Shown: positions 1-11,513, counted from the first letter of the stretch. The stretch: 64,000 nt of DNA from Streptomyces fradiae ATCC 10745 = DSM 40063 (GCF_008704425.1 NZ_CP023696.1:5186501-5250500), one strand, 5' to 3'. Notes: generated by a model not told the origin, from the sequence alone. A program made the numbers and translations.

Positions 1-165
1 GCCGGGCTCCCCCCGGCCCGCGGCGCGCAGGCTCGGGCCGATCTTCCGCCCGCGCCCGCCGACCCGCAGTGACGCTCACCCCACCCCGCGGGACGGGGGG
101 ACGGGGGCGGCACGGCTCAGCGGCTCAGCGGTGGAGCTCAGCAGCAGACGCGCGGCGGCAGCGGC

Positions 166-1344
166 TCAGCGCCCCGCGAACTTCTCGCTGACCGCCGTGA
201 ACACGCCCTTCGCCTCGGCGCCCAGACGGGGCCCGGCGAGCCAGCCCGCCTGCACCGGCCCGATCGAGGTGTTGGACACCAGCGCCGGCTTGCCGTCCTT
301 GCCCGCGGCGACCCAGCCACCGCCCGACGAGCCACCGGTCATGCTGCACCCGATGCGGTACATCGTCGGCTGCTCGGCCTTCAGCGACAGCCGGCCGGGC
401 TTGTCCGCGCACTGGAACATCCGCTGGCCGTCGTACGGCGGCGCCGCCGGGTAGCCGGTCGCCTCCATGCTCGCGATCCGCGGCGCGGCCGGCGCGTCGA
501 ACTCGACGGGCAGGGCCGAACCGACCGTCTCCTCCAGCGACTTGCCGCCGCCGCCCTTCTCCGGCGTCACGTGGACGACGGCGAAGTCGTACGGGGCGCC
601 CTGGCCGCCCGTCGAAGCGCCCTGGTCGATCCACTGCTCGGAGGTCTGCGCCCAGTCGCCCCACCACACGCCGTACGGGGCGACGTCCTCGCGGGAGGCC
701 TTCTCCAGCTGGGCCGTCGACAGGCCCTTGTCGTTGTACGACGGTACGAAGGCGATGTTCCGGTACCAGCCGCCGTTCTTGCCGGCGTGGACGCAGTGGC
801 CCGCCGTCCACACCAGGTTGGACCTGCCCGGGTTCGCGGGGTCCTGCACGACGGTCGCCGAGCAGACCATCGAGCCCTTGGGGCCGTCGAAGAGCAGCTT
901 GCCGGCCTCCGGGGCGCCGTCGTGGTAGGCGGGCTTCACGGCCGTGGCCTCCACGCGCGCGGGCGTCGGGTCCGTCACGCCCGCGTCGTCGGGGATGTCC
1001 CCGTCCTCGACGGGCTGGTCCGGCTCCTCCGCCTCACGCATGCGGTCCGGGTCCCACAGGTCCTCGATGATCGGGTTGACGAAGTCCTGCGCCTCACGCA
1101 GCCACTTGTCCCGGTCCCAGTTCTTCCACTCGCCGCCCCGCCACTTGTCGAGGTCGATACCGTGCTGCTTGAGCCGGTCCTTCAGATCGTCCGGGATGGT
1201 GATCTTGCCGTCCCCGCCGGGCACCGGGGCGGCGGAGGCGCCGGGCGCGGCGGACGGGTCCTCCTCCGGACCGCAGCCTGTGGCGGTGAGCGCGAGCGCC
1301 GCCGCGAGGGCGGTCGACGCGAGCAGCGGACGTATCGTGCGCAT
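166..1344 (-). CDS. Trypsin-like serine protease, predicted lipoprotein
   Basis: 392 aa. The N-terminus has two Arg, a hydrophobic stretch and then TATGC, a permissive lipobox, so the protein is probably lipid-anchored outside the membrane. A low-complexity and acidic spacer (about residues 25-110) precedes an S1-type protease domain with the full triad: His183 in AGHC, Asp253 in YDFAVV and Ser340 in GGSSGGG. The ATG at 1344 is chosen because AGGGGG lies 7 nt upstream; an in-frame ATG at 1401 would put 19 charged residues before the signal sequence. Family knowledge: extracellular endopeptidase of the chymotrypsin fold. The substrate is unknown. The gene is monocistronic and divergent from the helicase gene at 1782. 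Confidence 0.85.
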   Translation of the reverse strand: MRTIRPLLASTALAAALALTATGCGPEEDPSAAPGASAAPVPGGDGKITIPDDLKDRLKQHGIDLDKWRGGEWKNWDRDKWLREAQDFVNPIIEDLWDPDRMREAEEPDQPVEDGDIPDDAGVTDPTPARVEATAVKPAYHDGAPEAGKLLFDGPKGSMVCSATVVQDPANPGRSNLVWTAGHCVHAGKNGGWYRNIAFVPSYNDKGLSTAQLEKASREDVAPYGVWWGDWAQTSEQWIDQGASTGGQGAPYDFAVVHVTPEKGGGGKSLEETVGSALPVEFDAPAAPRIASMEATGYPAAPPYDGQRMFQCADKPGRLSLKAEQPTMYRIGCSMTGGSSGGGWVAAGKDGKPALVSNTSIGPVQAGWLAGPRLGAEAKGVFTAVSEKFAGR

Positions 1345-1781
1345 GAGTGATCCCCCTGGGAACTTCGTGAACCGGGCGCCTTGCGACAAGCCGCCCGCCA
1401 ACGCGGAACTACGTGAGCGCGCACTCCGGAACCCGGCCTCCGGCGGCGCCGGGCGCCCGGCGCCGAAGTGCGGCCCCCACTATGCCGGTGCCGTTGGGGA
1501 CGGCGTGCGGCAGGGCCGCGGTTCCTCGGGGCGCGGCCCCCCACACCGTCCGTGACCCTCCGCACAGGGCCCGCGGGAGAGCCCCGCGCACCGGCGCCGC
1601 CGCCGGACCCGGGCGGAGGGGGACGGCCGCCCACCCGTCAATGGGGTGCGTTTTCAGTCACCCGTCCGGGTGGCGGTGTGCCGTTGTGCGGGGTGGGCAC
1701 GCCGGGGGAGTGTCCGGAACGGGCGGGGAGGACGCTCGGGGCGGTCCGGCTGTCAGTGCGGAGCCGTAGGGTGGACGGGCT
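1345..1781. other. Divergent intergenic region, protease / dinG
   Basis: 437 bp between two divergent genes. It must hold both promoters, but I could not assign convincing -35/-10 pairs. No LexA-type inverted repeat (GAAC/GTTC) was seen upstream of the helicase gene. Nothing else is recognisable. Confidence 0.5.
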
Positions 1782-3749
1782 ATGACGAAGCCATCCCTCC
1801 CCGAGCTCCTCCACGCCGCCGTCGCCGCCGTCGGCGGCATGGAAAGGCCAGGCCAGGTCGCCATGGCCGAGGCAGTCGCCCAGGCCGTCGACGACGGTAC
1901 GCACCTGCTCGTCCAGGCCGGCACCGGCACCGGCAAGTCCCTCGGCTACCTGGTGCCCGCCCTGGCGCACGGGGACCGCGTCGTCGTGGCGACGGCCACG
2001 CTCGCCCTCCAGCGCCAGCTCGTCGAGCGGGACCTGCCGCGGACGGTCGACGCGCTGCACCCGTTGCTGCGCCGCCGTCCGGAGTTCGCCATGCTCAAGG
2101 GCCGCTCCAACTACCTGTGCCTGCACCGCATCCACGAGGGCGTGCCGCAGGAGGAGGAGGACGGACTGTTCGACCCGTTCGAGGCGGCCGCCCCGACCAG
2201 CAAGCTCGGCCAGGACCTGCTGCGCCTGCGCGACTGGTCGGACGAGACCGATACGGGCGACCGCGACGACCTGACGCCGGGCGTCTCCGACCGGGCGTGG
2301 GGGCAGGTGTCCGTCTCCTCGCGCGAGTGCCTGGGGGCGAGCAAGTGCGCATACGGTGCCGAGTGCTTCGCGGAGGCGGCGCGGGAGCGGGCCAAGCTCG
2401 CCGATGTGGTGGTGACCAACCACGCGCTGCTCGCCATCGACGCCATCGAGGGCGCCCCCGTCCTGCCGCAGCACGAGGTGCTGATCGTCGACGAGGCGCA
2501 CGAGCTCGTCTCCCGCGTGACCGGGGTCGCCACCGGCGAGCTCACCCCCGGCCAGGTCAACCGGGCGGTGCGCAGAGCCGCGAAGCTCGTGGACGAGAAG
2601 GCCGCCGACCAGTTGCAGACGGCCGCGGAGGGCTTCGAGAAGCTGATGGAGCTGGCCCTGCCGGGCCGCCTCCAGGAGGTGCCCGAGGACCTCGCGTACG
2701 CCCTGATGGCGCTGCGGGACGCGGCCCGCACCGTGATCACGGCGCTGGGCGGCAACCGTGACCGGTCCGGGCAGGACGAGGACGCCGTCCGCAAGCAGGC
2801 CATGGCCGCCGTGGAGAACGTCCACGCGGTCGCGGAGCGCATCGCCAACGGCTCCGAGTACGACGTCGTCTGGTACGAGCGGCACGACCGCTTCGGCGCG
2901 TCCCTGCGGGTGGCCCCGCTGTCCGTGTCGGGTCTGCTGCGCGAGAAGCTCTTCGCCGACCGCTCGGTGGTCCTGACGTCGGCGACGCTCAAGCTCGGCG
3001 GGGACTTCAACGGGGTGGGCGCCTCGCTGGGGCTCGCGCCGGAGGGCGTCGAGGGCGAGGACCTGCCCGTGTGGAAGGGCATCGACGTCGGCTCGCCCTT
3101 CGACTACCCCAAGCAGGGCATCCTCTACGTCGCACGCCATCTGGCGACTCCCGGACGGGAGGGCAGCCGGACGGACATGCTGGACGAGCTGGCGGAGCTG
3201 ATCGAGGCTGCCGGGGGCCGCACGCTCGGCCTGTTCTCCTCCATGAGGGCCGCGCAGGCCGCCGCCGAGGAGCTGCGGGGCCGCCTGGACAAGCCGGTGC
3301 TGCTCCAGGGCGAGGACACGCTCGGCGAGCTGATCAAGACGTTCGCCGCCGATGCGGAGACCTGCCTCTTCGGAACGCTGTCGCTGTGGCAGGGCGTCGA
3401 CGTGCCGGGGCCGAACTGCCAGCTCGTGGTGATGGACCGGATCCCGTTCCCCCGCCCGGACGACCCGCTGATGAGCGCCCGGCAGAAGGCGGTCGAGGAG
3501 GCGGGCGGCAACGGCTTCATGGCGGTCGCCGCGACCCATGCCGCGCTGCTCATGGCGCAGGGCGCCGGCCGTCTCGTACGGGCCACGGGCGACCGCGGTG
3601 TGGTGGCCGTCCTCGACCCGCGGCTGGCGAACGCCCGCTACGGCGGCTTCCTGCGGGCCTCCCTGCCCGACTTCTGGTACACGACGGACCGCAATCAGGT
3701 CCGCCGCTCCCTGGCCGCCATCGATCAGGCGGCGAAGGCGGGCGCGTAG
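1782..3749 (+). CDS. dinG: DinG/XPD-like ATP-dependent DNA helicase
   Basis: 655 aa superfamily 2 helicase of the DinG/XPD type. Walker A AGTGTGKS is at about residues 46-53 and the DEAH box starts at Asp237. Four cysteines lie between motifs I and II (Cys113, Cys183, Cys189, Cys195), spaced as expected for the [4Fe-4S] cluster of this family. Later helicase motifs are present: SATLKLGG, and QGAGRLVR for motif VI. Family role: 5'-3' unwinding of forked or R-loop structures in repair. It faces lexA with a terminator between them, but no SOS box was found at its own start. The C-terminus ends inside a 20-bp tandem duplication. Confidence 0.88.
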   Translation: MTKPSLPELLHAAVAAVGGMERPGQVAMAEAVAQAVDDGTHLLVQAGTGTGKSLGYLVPALAHGDRVVVATATLALQRQLVERDLPRTVDALHPLLRRRPEFAMLKGRSNYLCLHRIHEGVPQEEEDGLFDPFEAAAPTSKLGQDLLRLRDWSDETDTGDRDDLTPGVSDRAWGQVSVSSRECLGASKCAYGAECFAEAARERAKLADVVVTNHALLAIDAIEGAPVLPQHEVLIVDEAHELVSRVTGVATGELTPGQVNRAVRRAAKLVDEKAADQLQTAAEGFEKLMELALPGRLQEVPEDLAYALMALRDAARTVITALGGNRDRSGQDEDAVRKQAMAAVENVHAVAERIANGSEYDVVWYERHDRFGASLRVAPLSVSGLLREKLFADRSVVLTSATLKLGGDFNGVGASLGLAPEGVEGEDLPVWKGIDVGSPFDYPKQGILYVARHLATPGREGSRTDMLDELAELIEAAGGRTLGLFSSMRAAQAAAEELRGRLDKPVLLQGEDTLGELIKTFAADAETCLFGTLSLWQGVDVPGPNCQLVVMDRIPFPRPDDPLMSARQKAVEEAGGNGFMAVAATHAALLMAQGAGRLVRATGDRGVVAVLDPRLANARYGGFLRASLPDFWYTTDRNQVRRSLAAIDQAAKAGA

Positions 3750-3770
3750 CGGCGAAGGCGGGCGCGTGGC
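3731..3770. repeat. 20-bp tandem duplication over the dinG stop codon
   Basis: Bases 3731-3750 and 3751-3770 are identical except at one position. In the first copy TAG is the dinG stop; the second copy has TGG. It looks like a recent slippage event at the gene end. Confidence 0.9.
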
Positions 3771-3881
3771 GGGGCGCGCACCGGCGGCGCCCTTCGGGGT
3801 CCGGCGGCCGCCTTCGAACGCGCAGGCGCGGCGTTGGCGCCGGTCCGTGGTTCCCGGTGCCGGGCCGCAGCGGACATGGCG

Positions 3882-3915
3882 GGGCCCCGGGACCGGCGCA
3901 GAGGTCCCGGGGCCC
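3882..3915. terminator. Bidirectional terminator between dinG and lexA
   Basis: Perfect 13-bp inverted repeat (3882-3894 and 3903-3915, GC-rich) with an 8-nt loop, lying between two convergent genes. There is no T tract, as is usual in Streptomyces. Confidence 0.75.
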
Positions 3916-3936
3916 GGTTCGGGGCCGGCGCAGGGG

Positions 3937-4743
3937 TCAGACTCGCCGCAGTACCGCGACCACCTTGCCGAGGATGGTCGCCTCGTCACCGGGGATGGGC
4001 TGGTAGGCGGCATTGTGCGGGAGCAGCCAGACGTGGCCGTCCTCCCGCTTGAAGCGCTTGACCGTGGCCTCGCCGTCGAGCATGGCTGCCACGATGTCGC
4101 CGTTCTCCGCGACCGGCTGGCGGCGGACCGTCACCCAGTCGCCGTCGCAGATGGCGGCCTCGATCATGGAGTCGCCCACGACCTTCAGGACGAACAGCTC
4201 ACCGTCGCCCACCAGCTGCCGGGGGAGGGGAAAGACGTCCTCGACGGACTCCTCGGCCAGGATCGGGCCGCCGGCGGCGATCCGGCCGACGAGTGGGACG
4301 TACGAGGCGGCGGGCTTGCCGGTGGTGTCCGCGGGCTGGGCGCTCGGCTGGTCGGAGGCGCGCACCTCGTACGCGCGCGGCCGGTGCGGGTCGCGGCGGA
4401 GGAAGCCCTTCCGCTCCAGGGCCATCAGCTGGTGCGCCACCGAGGAGGTGCTGGACAGCCCGACCGCCTGGCCGATCTCCCGCATCGACGGGGGGTACCC
4501 CCGCCGCTGCACCGAGTCGCGGATGACCTCGATGACCCGGCGCTGCCGGTCCGTGAGTCCCGAGCTGTCGGCCCGGATGCCGGGAGGTCGGCCGGGGAGG
4601 GCGCGCGCGGGCTTGCCGGGCTCGGGCGTCGTGCCCGCCTCGTTCGCGTTCTTCACGGTCATGGCGTGTACCGGCTCGAATCGGCCCTGGGAGCGGTCCT
4701 GGGCGGTGATGGTGGCGCTGGCGCTGTCTGCGGTGGTGGTCAC
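3937..4743 (-). CDS. lexA: LexA SOS-response transcriptional repressor
   Basis: 268 aa. An N-terminal winged HTH (about residues 62-125, including PSMREIGQAVGLSS) binds SOS boxes. A linker carries the self-cleavage site Ala157-Gly158 (RIAAGGP), followed by the S24 peptidase fold with catalytic Ser192 (GDSM) and Lys229 (TVKRFK). The GTG at 4743 follows GAGAGGGG; the long in-frame upstream extension has no homology-like content. Known role: RecA filaments stimulate LexA autocleavage and derepress repair genes. An SOS box 63 bp upstream indicates autoregulation. Confidence 0.96.
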   Translation of the reverse strand: MTTTADSASATITAQDRSQGRFEPVHAMTVKNANEAGTTPEPGKPARALPGRPPGIRADSSGLTDRQRRVIEVIRDSVQRRGYPPSMREIGQAVGLSSTSSVAHQLMALERKGFLRRDPHRPRAYEVRASDQPSAQPADTTGKPAASYVPLVGRIAAGGPILAEESVEDVFPLPRQLVGDGELFVLKVVGDSMIEAAICDGDWVTVRRQPVAENGDIVAAMLDGEATVKRFKREDGHVWLLPHNAAYQPIPGDEATILGKVVAVLRRV

Positions 4744-4805
4744 GTCGGCCCCTCTCGAATGGTCTCCCTGGCTGGCACAACGGTAGTTGCTTTCGAAAGG
4801 TTGCG

Positions 4806-4821
4806 CCAAACACACGTTCGA
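4806..4821. promoter_or_regulatory. SOS box (LexA operator) of lexA
   Basis: CCAAAC-ACAC-GTTCGA matches the actinobacterial SOS consensus TCGAAC-N4-GTTCGA at 10 of 12 positions, with a perfect right half-site. It lies 63 bp upstream of the lexA start. Confidence 0.8.
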
Positions 4822-5100
4822 GTGAAAAACCACGGAATGGCTTACCTGTGCGTGCGCCTGGGTGTATGTGCGACCTTTCGCCCTGCGGGCGGGTGCGCCT
4901 CCGGTGCGGCCGATGCGCGTGCGACAGCGAGGCAATTCGGGCTATTACGGTATCGCCTGCCCGTCCCGCGAGCGGGGCCACCCCCCTCCGGCGCTGAGCC
5001 GGCTCCTCTCCGGGAGCGCGACACGCCGTGTACGGCGAATGAGGGCGGCCCTCTCCGCGGTGCCTTTCCGGGGTCTCCCCGAGTCCATGCGCACGGTGTT

Positions 5101-5205
5101 CCCGGGGCCTCTACGGCGCCTTCTCCGGGCCTTCCCGGGGCCTCCCCGGCGCCTTCGCGGGCACATTTACGGGGGCCTTTTCGGCGCCCTCCGGCGGGCC
5201 TCGCG
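5101..5205. repeat. Three degenerate ~34-bp GC-rich direct repeats
   Basis: The core GGGGCCT...CGGCGCC(T/C)TC recurs at 5104, 5137 and 5172. It sits in the 757-bp gap between lexA and nrdR, which otherwise holds only the lexA SOS box and the NrdR boxes. No gene is supported there. Confidence 0.6.
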
Positions 5206-5343
5206 GGGCTCTGTCGACGGCCCTCCCGCACCCCCGGCACCCCCGCCCCCGGCGGCGCCGGGGGCGGCCCGTGCCGTAGGCTCGTCCGCGGCCCGGGGGA
5301 TGGCGCGCGGGGCGACACGCTCCGCGCCGCGAATGGGCCCGGG

Positions 5344-5390
5344 ACCCTACATGTAGTGGTTGCATGGTGACAGCCACCTAGAAGTTGTGG
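5344..5390. promoter_or_regulatory. Tandem NrdR boxes upstream of nrdRJ
   Basis: Box 1 (5344-5359) has core CTACATGTAG and box 2 (5375-5390) has core CTAGAAGTTG. Against the NrdR core C-W-A-T-A-T-A-T-W-G they match 8/10 and 7/10. They start 31 bp apart, about three helical turns, which is the spacing known for paired NrdR boxes. Both have flanking TGG on the right side. Confidence 0.75.
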
Positions 5391-5500
5391 TCCCCGGTCC
5401 GTCCGGGGTGATGGCATCGCCTATGCTTGAAGCTGCTTCGAGGGGGCCCGGAAGGGCCTCGCGGGGCTGTTCAGTCGTGCTGTGAAGGAGGGTTGGGACC

Positions 5501-6004
5501 ATGCACTGCCCCTTCTGCAGGCACCCCGACAGCCGTGTCGTCGACAGTCGCACCACCGACGACGGGACGTCCATCCGCCGCCGCCGCCAGTGCCCCGACT
5601 GCTCCCGCCGCTTCACCACGGTGGAGACCTGCTCCCTCATGGTCGTGAAGCGCAGCGGGGTGACCGAGCCCTTCAGCCGGACCAAGGTCATCAACGGTGT
5701 GCGCAAGGCCTGCCAGGGGCGGCCCGTCACCGAGGACGCCCTGGCGCAGCTGGGCCAGCGCGTCGAGGAGGCCGTCCGGGCCACCGGCAGCGCGGAGCTC
5801 ACCACGCACGACGTCGGCCTCGCCATACTCGGCCCGCTGCGGGAGCTCGACCTCGTCGCGTACCTGCGCTTCGCGTCCGTGTACCGCGCGTTCGACACCC
5901 TCGAGGACTTCGAGGCCGCCATCGCGGAGCTGCGCGAGCGGCGGCCGTCCGCGGAGGAGGGCGGCACCGGTACGGCCCCCGCGGTCCCGGTGCCCGCGAC
6001 CTGA
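5501..6004 (+). CDS. nrdR: NrdR, ribonucleotide reductase repressor
   Basis: 167 aa. The N-terminal zinc ribbon uses Cys3/Cys6 and Cys31/Cys34 (CPFC, CPDC). An ATP-cone follows at about residues 49-139, sensing ATP/dATP. The start at 5501 follows GGAGGG. Family role: a nucleotide-responsive repressor of ribonucleotide reductase genes. It is upstream of and probably co-transcribed with nrdJ (170 bp gap), behind paired NrdR boxes, so it should repress its own operon when dATP is high. The C-terminus is a short Pro/Ala tail. Confidence 0.97.
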   Translation: MHCPFCRHPDSRVVDSRTTDDGTSIRRRRQCPDCSRRFTTVETCSLMVVKRSGVTEPFSRTKVINGVRKACQGRPVTEDALAQLGQRVEEAVRATGSAELTTHDVGLAILGPLRELDLVAYLRFASVYRAFDTLEDFEAAIAELRERRPSAEEGGTGTAPAVPVPAT

Positions 6005-6174
6005 AGCCGGCCGAGCGGCCGACCGGACCCGCCGCGATGCGGTGACCGGCCGCGGACGCGGCCTATTCGACCTGTCACGGGTGCTGCTCGCAGTGCTCAC
6101 GACGAAAGACGGAAACCGTGCCCTGGGAAGCTATGGGCACATCAGGGCGTTTTTGCCCGTATATGGGAGGCGGC

Positions 6175-9069
<2,895 letters not shown>

Positions 9070-9125
9070 CCCGCGGTGCCGCGCACGGCTTCGGCCGGCG
9101 CGGCGCCCCTCGGGTGAACGGCGTG

Positions 9126-9152
9126 AGGGGACCGGCCGCCGGCCGGTCCCCT
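9126..9152 (+). terminator. nrdJ terminator
   Basis: Perfect 12-bp stem (9126-9137 with 9141-9152) and a 3-nt loop, 56 bp after the nrdJ stop. Confidence 0.75.
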
Positions 9153-9221
9153 TCGCCGTGCCCCGGCCGCCCCGGAAGGGGGCCGGCCGCGCGGGCGCCG
9201 CGGCGAGCCGGAACCGCCGAG

Positions 9222-9746
9222 TCAGCGCAGGGCGCCCATGCTGCGGGTGAAGGCCTCCGGATCAGCGTCGTAGCCGTGCACGGCGGCCCGGTACGTCCAG
9301 GTCTGCGGGCCCTGGCGGGTGAACTCGACGACGGTGGCCGACGTGGCGTCCCGGACGGCGCCGAAGTCGTCGCGGAACAGCTCCTCGTAGCCCTCCTTGA
9401 CGAAGACGGCCGTGTTCGCCACGTCGCCGAAGGTCACGCGGCCGCCGCCCTGCTGGATGGCGATGCCGACGACCACGCGCGCGTAGGCGGGCGCGAGGCG
9501 GTTCAGCTCCAGCACCATGGACTCGTCGATGCCCAGCCCCAGCCCCGTGCGGCTGTCGCGGCTCAGGGTGATCGTCCCGTCCGGGGACCGGCTGTCGAAG
9601 TGGACCAGGTACGCCGGTTCGCCGGCCGGCGCCTGCGCGGTGTAGACGGCGGCGATGATGTCCAGGTCGTGGACCGGGCCGCCGCTGCTCGGGTCCCACT
9701 TGAGGGACACCTCGACCTTTCCTACGCCCTTGTTGAGACTGCTCAC
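9222..9746 (-). CDS. TerD-family protein
   Basis: 174 aa, a single TerD domain, recognised from KVEVSLKWDPS at the start and the DLDIIAAVY and GIDESM segments. Acidic residues such as DLD and DESM are likely Ca2+ ligands in this fold. TerD proteins are tied to tellurite and general stress responses; several paralogues per Streptomyces genome are usual. The GTG at 9746 follows GGGGGAG. It is alone here, without other ter genes, and is divergent from the DUF4937 gene. Confidence 0.85.
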   Translation of the reverse strand: MSSLNKGVGKVEVSLKWDPSSGGPVHDLDIIAAVYTAQAPAGEPAYLVHFDSRSPDGTITLSRDSRTGLGLGIDESMVLELNRLAPAYARVVVGIAIQQGGGRVTFGDVANTAVFVKEGYEELFRDDFGAVRDATSATVVEFTRQGPQTWTYRAAVHGYDADPEAFTRSMGALR

Positions 9747-9877
9747 AGCTCCCCCTCTCCGGGACCGGCGCGCGCAGGGGCCGACTCCCCTCCGTGCCCG
9801 GTCGGCTCCCCATGGTGTCACGAGGCGTCGGTCGTGAAGGGCTGATGGGCGGGATCCCGGCGCCGTACGATGGCGCG

Positions 9878-10483
9878 GTGCTGGTCAAGTGGATTCGCTG
9901 CACCGTCGTGGACCGTCGGGGGTTCGAGCGGGGGCAGCGGAAATGGGCGGGGCTGCCGGGGGAACCGGGCTTCCGGGGGCAGGGCGGCGGGTGGAGCCGG
10001 CTGCGCCCCGGCGTCGCCCACGTCTTCTCCTTCTGGGAGAGCCGCGCCTTCTACGACTCCTTCATGGCGCGGTCCCACGACAGGCTGGCCGCCGCCCAGT
10101 CCGGCACCTTCAAGGGGGCGCAGGCCAAGCTGTTCGACCACCGCTTCGACGTCAAGACCGGTTTCGAGCCCCGCTTCACCGACGCCGACGTCGTACGGGT
10201 CGCCCACAGCCGTATCCGCGAGGACCGCGTCGAGCACTACGCCCTGATGCAGGAGAAGGTCTGGAATCCGGCGATGGCCGGTTCGCCCGGCATGCTGCGC
10301 GGTCTCTTCGGGGAGGCTCCGGGCAACGAGTTCCTGGTCCTGTCGATGTGGCGGTCGGCGGCCGAGCACGGCAAGTACCGGGCCGAGCGGGTGGAGCGGC
10401 TGGCCCTGCGCGCCCAGCTCGCCACCGACGTCGTGGCGCTGACCGGGGACGTCGTGGACCTCGAACCGGCCTGGACCGTCTGA
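9878..10483 (+). CDS. DUF4937 (YdbC-like) domain protein
   Basis: 201 aa, a conserved Streptomyces protein of unknown function. Two dimeric alpha/beta-barrel-like segments can be seen: VKWIRCTV...WSRLRPGVAHVFSFWES in the first half, and VEHYALMQEKVWNPAMAGSPGM...FLVLSMWRSAAEH in the second. The GTG at 9878 is chosen because homologues begin at VLVKWIRC; an ATG at 9845 is possible. It is divergent from terD. No pathway can be assigned. Confidence 0.75.
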   Translation: MLVKWIRCTVVDRRGFERGQRKWAGLPGEPGFRGQGGGWSRLRPGVAHVFSFWESRAFYDSFMARSHDRLAAAQSGTFKGAQAKLFDHRFDVKTGFEPRFTDADVVRVAHSRIREDRVEHYALMQEKVWNPAMAGSPGMLRGLFGEAPGNEFLVLSMWRSAAEHGKYRAERVERLALRAQLATDVVALTGDVVDLEPAWTV

Positions 10484-10685
10484 CCCGTCGGCCCGCCCGG
10501 GAGTGAGCGGGGGCGCGGGCGGGGGCATGGACGTGGCTCGAGCCGGGCGTGCGGCGTCTCGCGCGTGTGGTGGCCGCCCGCGCCCGGGGCGGGGCGGACG
10601 CCGCGGCGGTGCACCATCCGGGGCCGGGCCGGGCTCGCCGGGGTGTGCGTCTGGCCCGGGCCGTCACCGGGGCGGGTGGCAGGGT

Positions 10686-10730
10686 CCGGGCGCCGCCCCG
10701 GCACGTGCCTGAGCACGGGGCGCCGCCCGG
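10686..10730. terminator. Imperfect hairpin between convergent genes
   Basis: 15-bp arms 10686-10700 and 10716-10730 pair at 13 of 15 positions around a 15-nt loop. It lies between the DUF4937 gene and the convergent tetR gene and is a plausible bidirectional terminator. Confidence 0.45.
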
Positions 10731-10752
10731 TGAGTGCGCCTGATCCCGGTCG

Positions 10753-11445
10753 TCACCGAGGCGTCCGCGGCGGCGCCGTGGCCGTCCGCGCATCGGTGGC
10801 CGTGGCCGTCCCCGCCCCGGTGGACGGCGTGAACGCCCCGGCCCGTACCGCCGCGGCCACCGCCGCCGCCGACTGGTCGGCCAGCGCCGTGTCGACCGGC
10901 TCGCGCGTGACGAACAGCCGGAGGAACAGCGGGGCCGACACGGCCCGTACGACCGCGCCCGCGTCCGTGCCGACCGGGGCCTCGCCCCGCGCGACCGCCC
11001 GTTCCACGACGGCCTCGCAGCGCCCGAACCGCTCCGTGTAGAAGGCCCGCAGCGCGTCGGCCGCCCGCTCCGACTGGAACGCCGCCGCAATGAAGGCGGT
11101 GGGCGCCGCGGCCGCCGCGGGGTCGCCGAACGCCTCGCACACCTCACGGGCGAGGGCCCGCAGATCGCCGTCCAGAAGGCCCGTGTCGGGCGGTGCCCAC
11201 GTGTCCTCGCCCGCGAGGTCCAGGGCGTCGGCCACCAGCCCCTCCAGGCCGCCCCACCTGCGGTACAGCGTCGTCTTGTGCACGCCCGACCGCTCCGCCA
11301 CGTACTCGACGGTCAGGCCCGGATACCCATGCTCGGCCAGACCCGTCAGGACGGCGTCGCGCACGGCCGCGCGGGTCCGCGCCGTACGGCCGCCGGGGCG
11401 GCGGGTGCCGGGCGGGGGCGCCGCCCCCTCCGCGTTCTCACTCAA
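10753..11445 (-). CDS. TetR-family repressor
   Basis: 230 aa. The N-terminal HTH (about residues 20-65) includes LTVEYVAERSGVHKTTLYRRW; the rest is an all-helical ligand-binding and dimerisation domain with an Ala-rich C-terminus. The TTG start at 11445 is supported by AGGAG 8 nt upstream. An in-frame ATG further up would lie inside the operator region and has no ribosome site. It is divergent from an ABC-F gene. Two inverted 19-bp operator copies lie between them, one covering this gene's ribosome site, so it probably represses itself and the ABC-F gene. The inducer is unknown. Confidence 0.85.
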   Translation of the reverse strand: MSENAEGAAPPPGTRRPGGRTARTRAAVRDAVLTGLAEHGYPGLTVEYVAERSGVHKTTLYRRWGGLEGLVADALDLAGEDTWAPPDTGLLDGDLRALAREVCEAFGDPAAAAAPTAFIAAAFQSERAADALRAFYTERFGRCEAVVERAVARGEAPVGTDAGAVVRAVSAPLFLRLFVTREPVDTALADQSAAAVAAAVRAGAFTPSTGAGTATATDARTATAPPRTPR

Positions 11446-11448
11446 TAT

Positions 11449-11467
11449 CGCTACTCCTGTTGCGTTA
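11449..11467. promoter_or_regulatory. Operator copy A (tetR side)
   Basis: Nineteen-base element CGCTACTC-CTGTT-GCGTTA, matching copy B (11495-11513, opposite orientation) at 17 of 19. It overlaps the tetR ribosome-binding site at 11454-11458. Confidence 0.65.
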
Positions 11468-11475
11468 GGTGCTAG

Positions 11476-11490
11476 GAGTGTGCCACACTC
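11476..11490. promoter_or_regulatory. 15-bp palindrome at the centre of the divergent promoter region
   Basis: GAGTGTG-C-CACACTC is perfectly symmetrical. Its centre (11483) is within 2 bp of the symmetry axis of the outer inverted repeats (11481). Confidence 0.6.
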
Positions 11491-11494
11491 GTCG

Positions 11495-11513
11495 TAACGC
11501 CACACGAGTAGCG
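11495..11513. promoter_or_regulatory. Operator copy B (ABC-F side)
   Basis: Inverted copy of site A. Extended to 11496-11515 it is itself a dyad: AACGC and GCGTT around a 10-bp centre containing CAC and GTA. That is a typical TetR half-site layout. It lies 56 bp before the ABC-F start. Confidence 0.65.
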
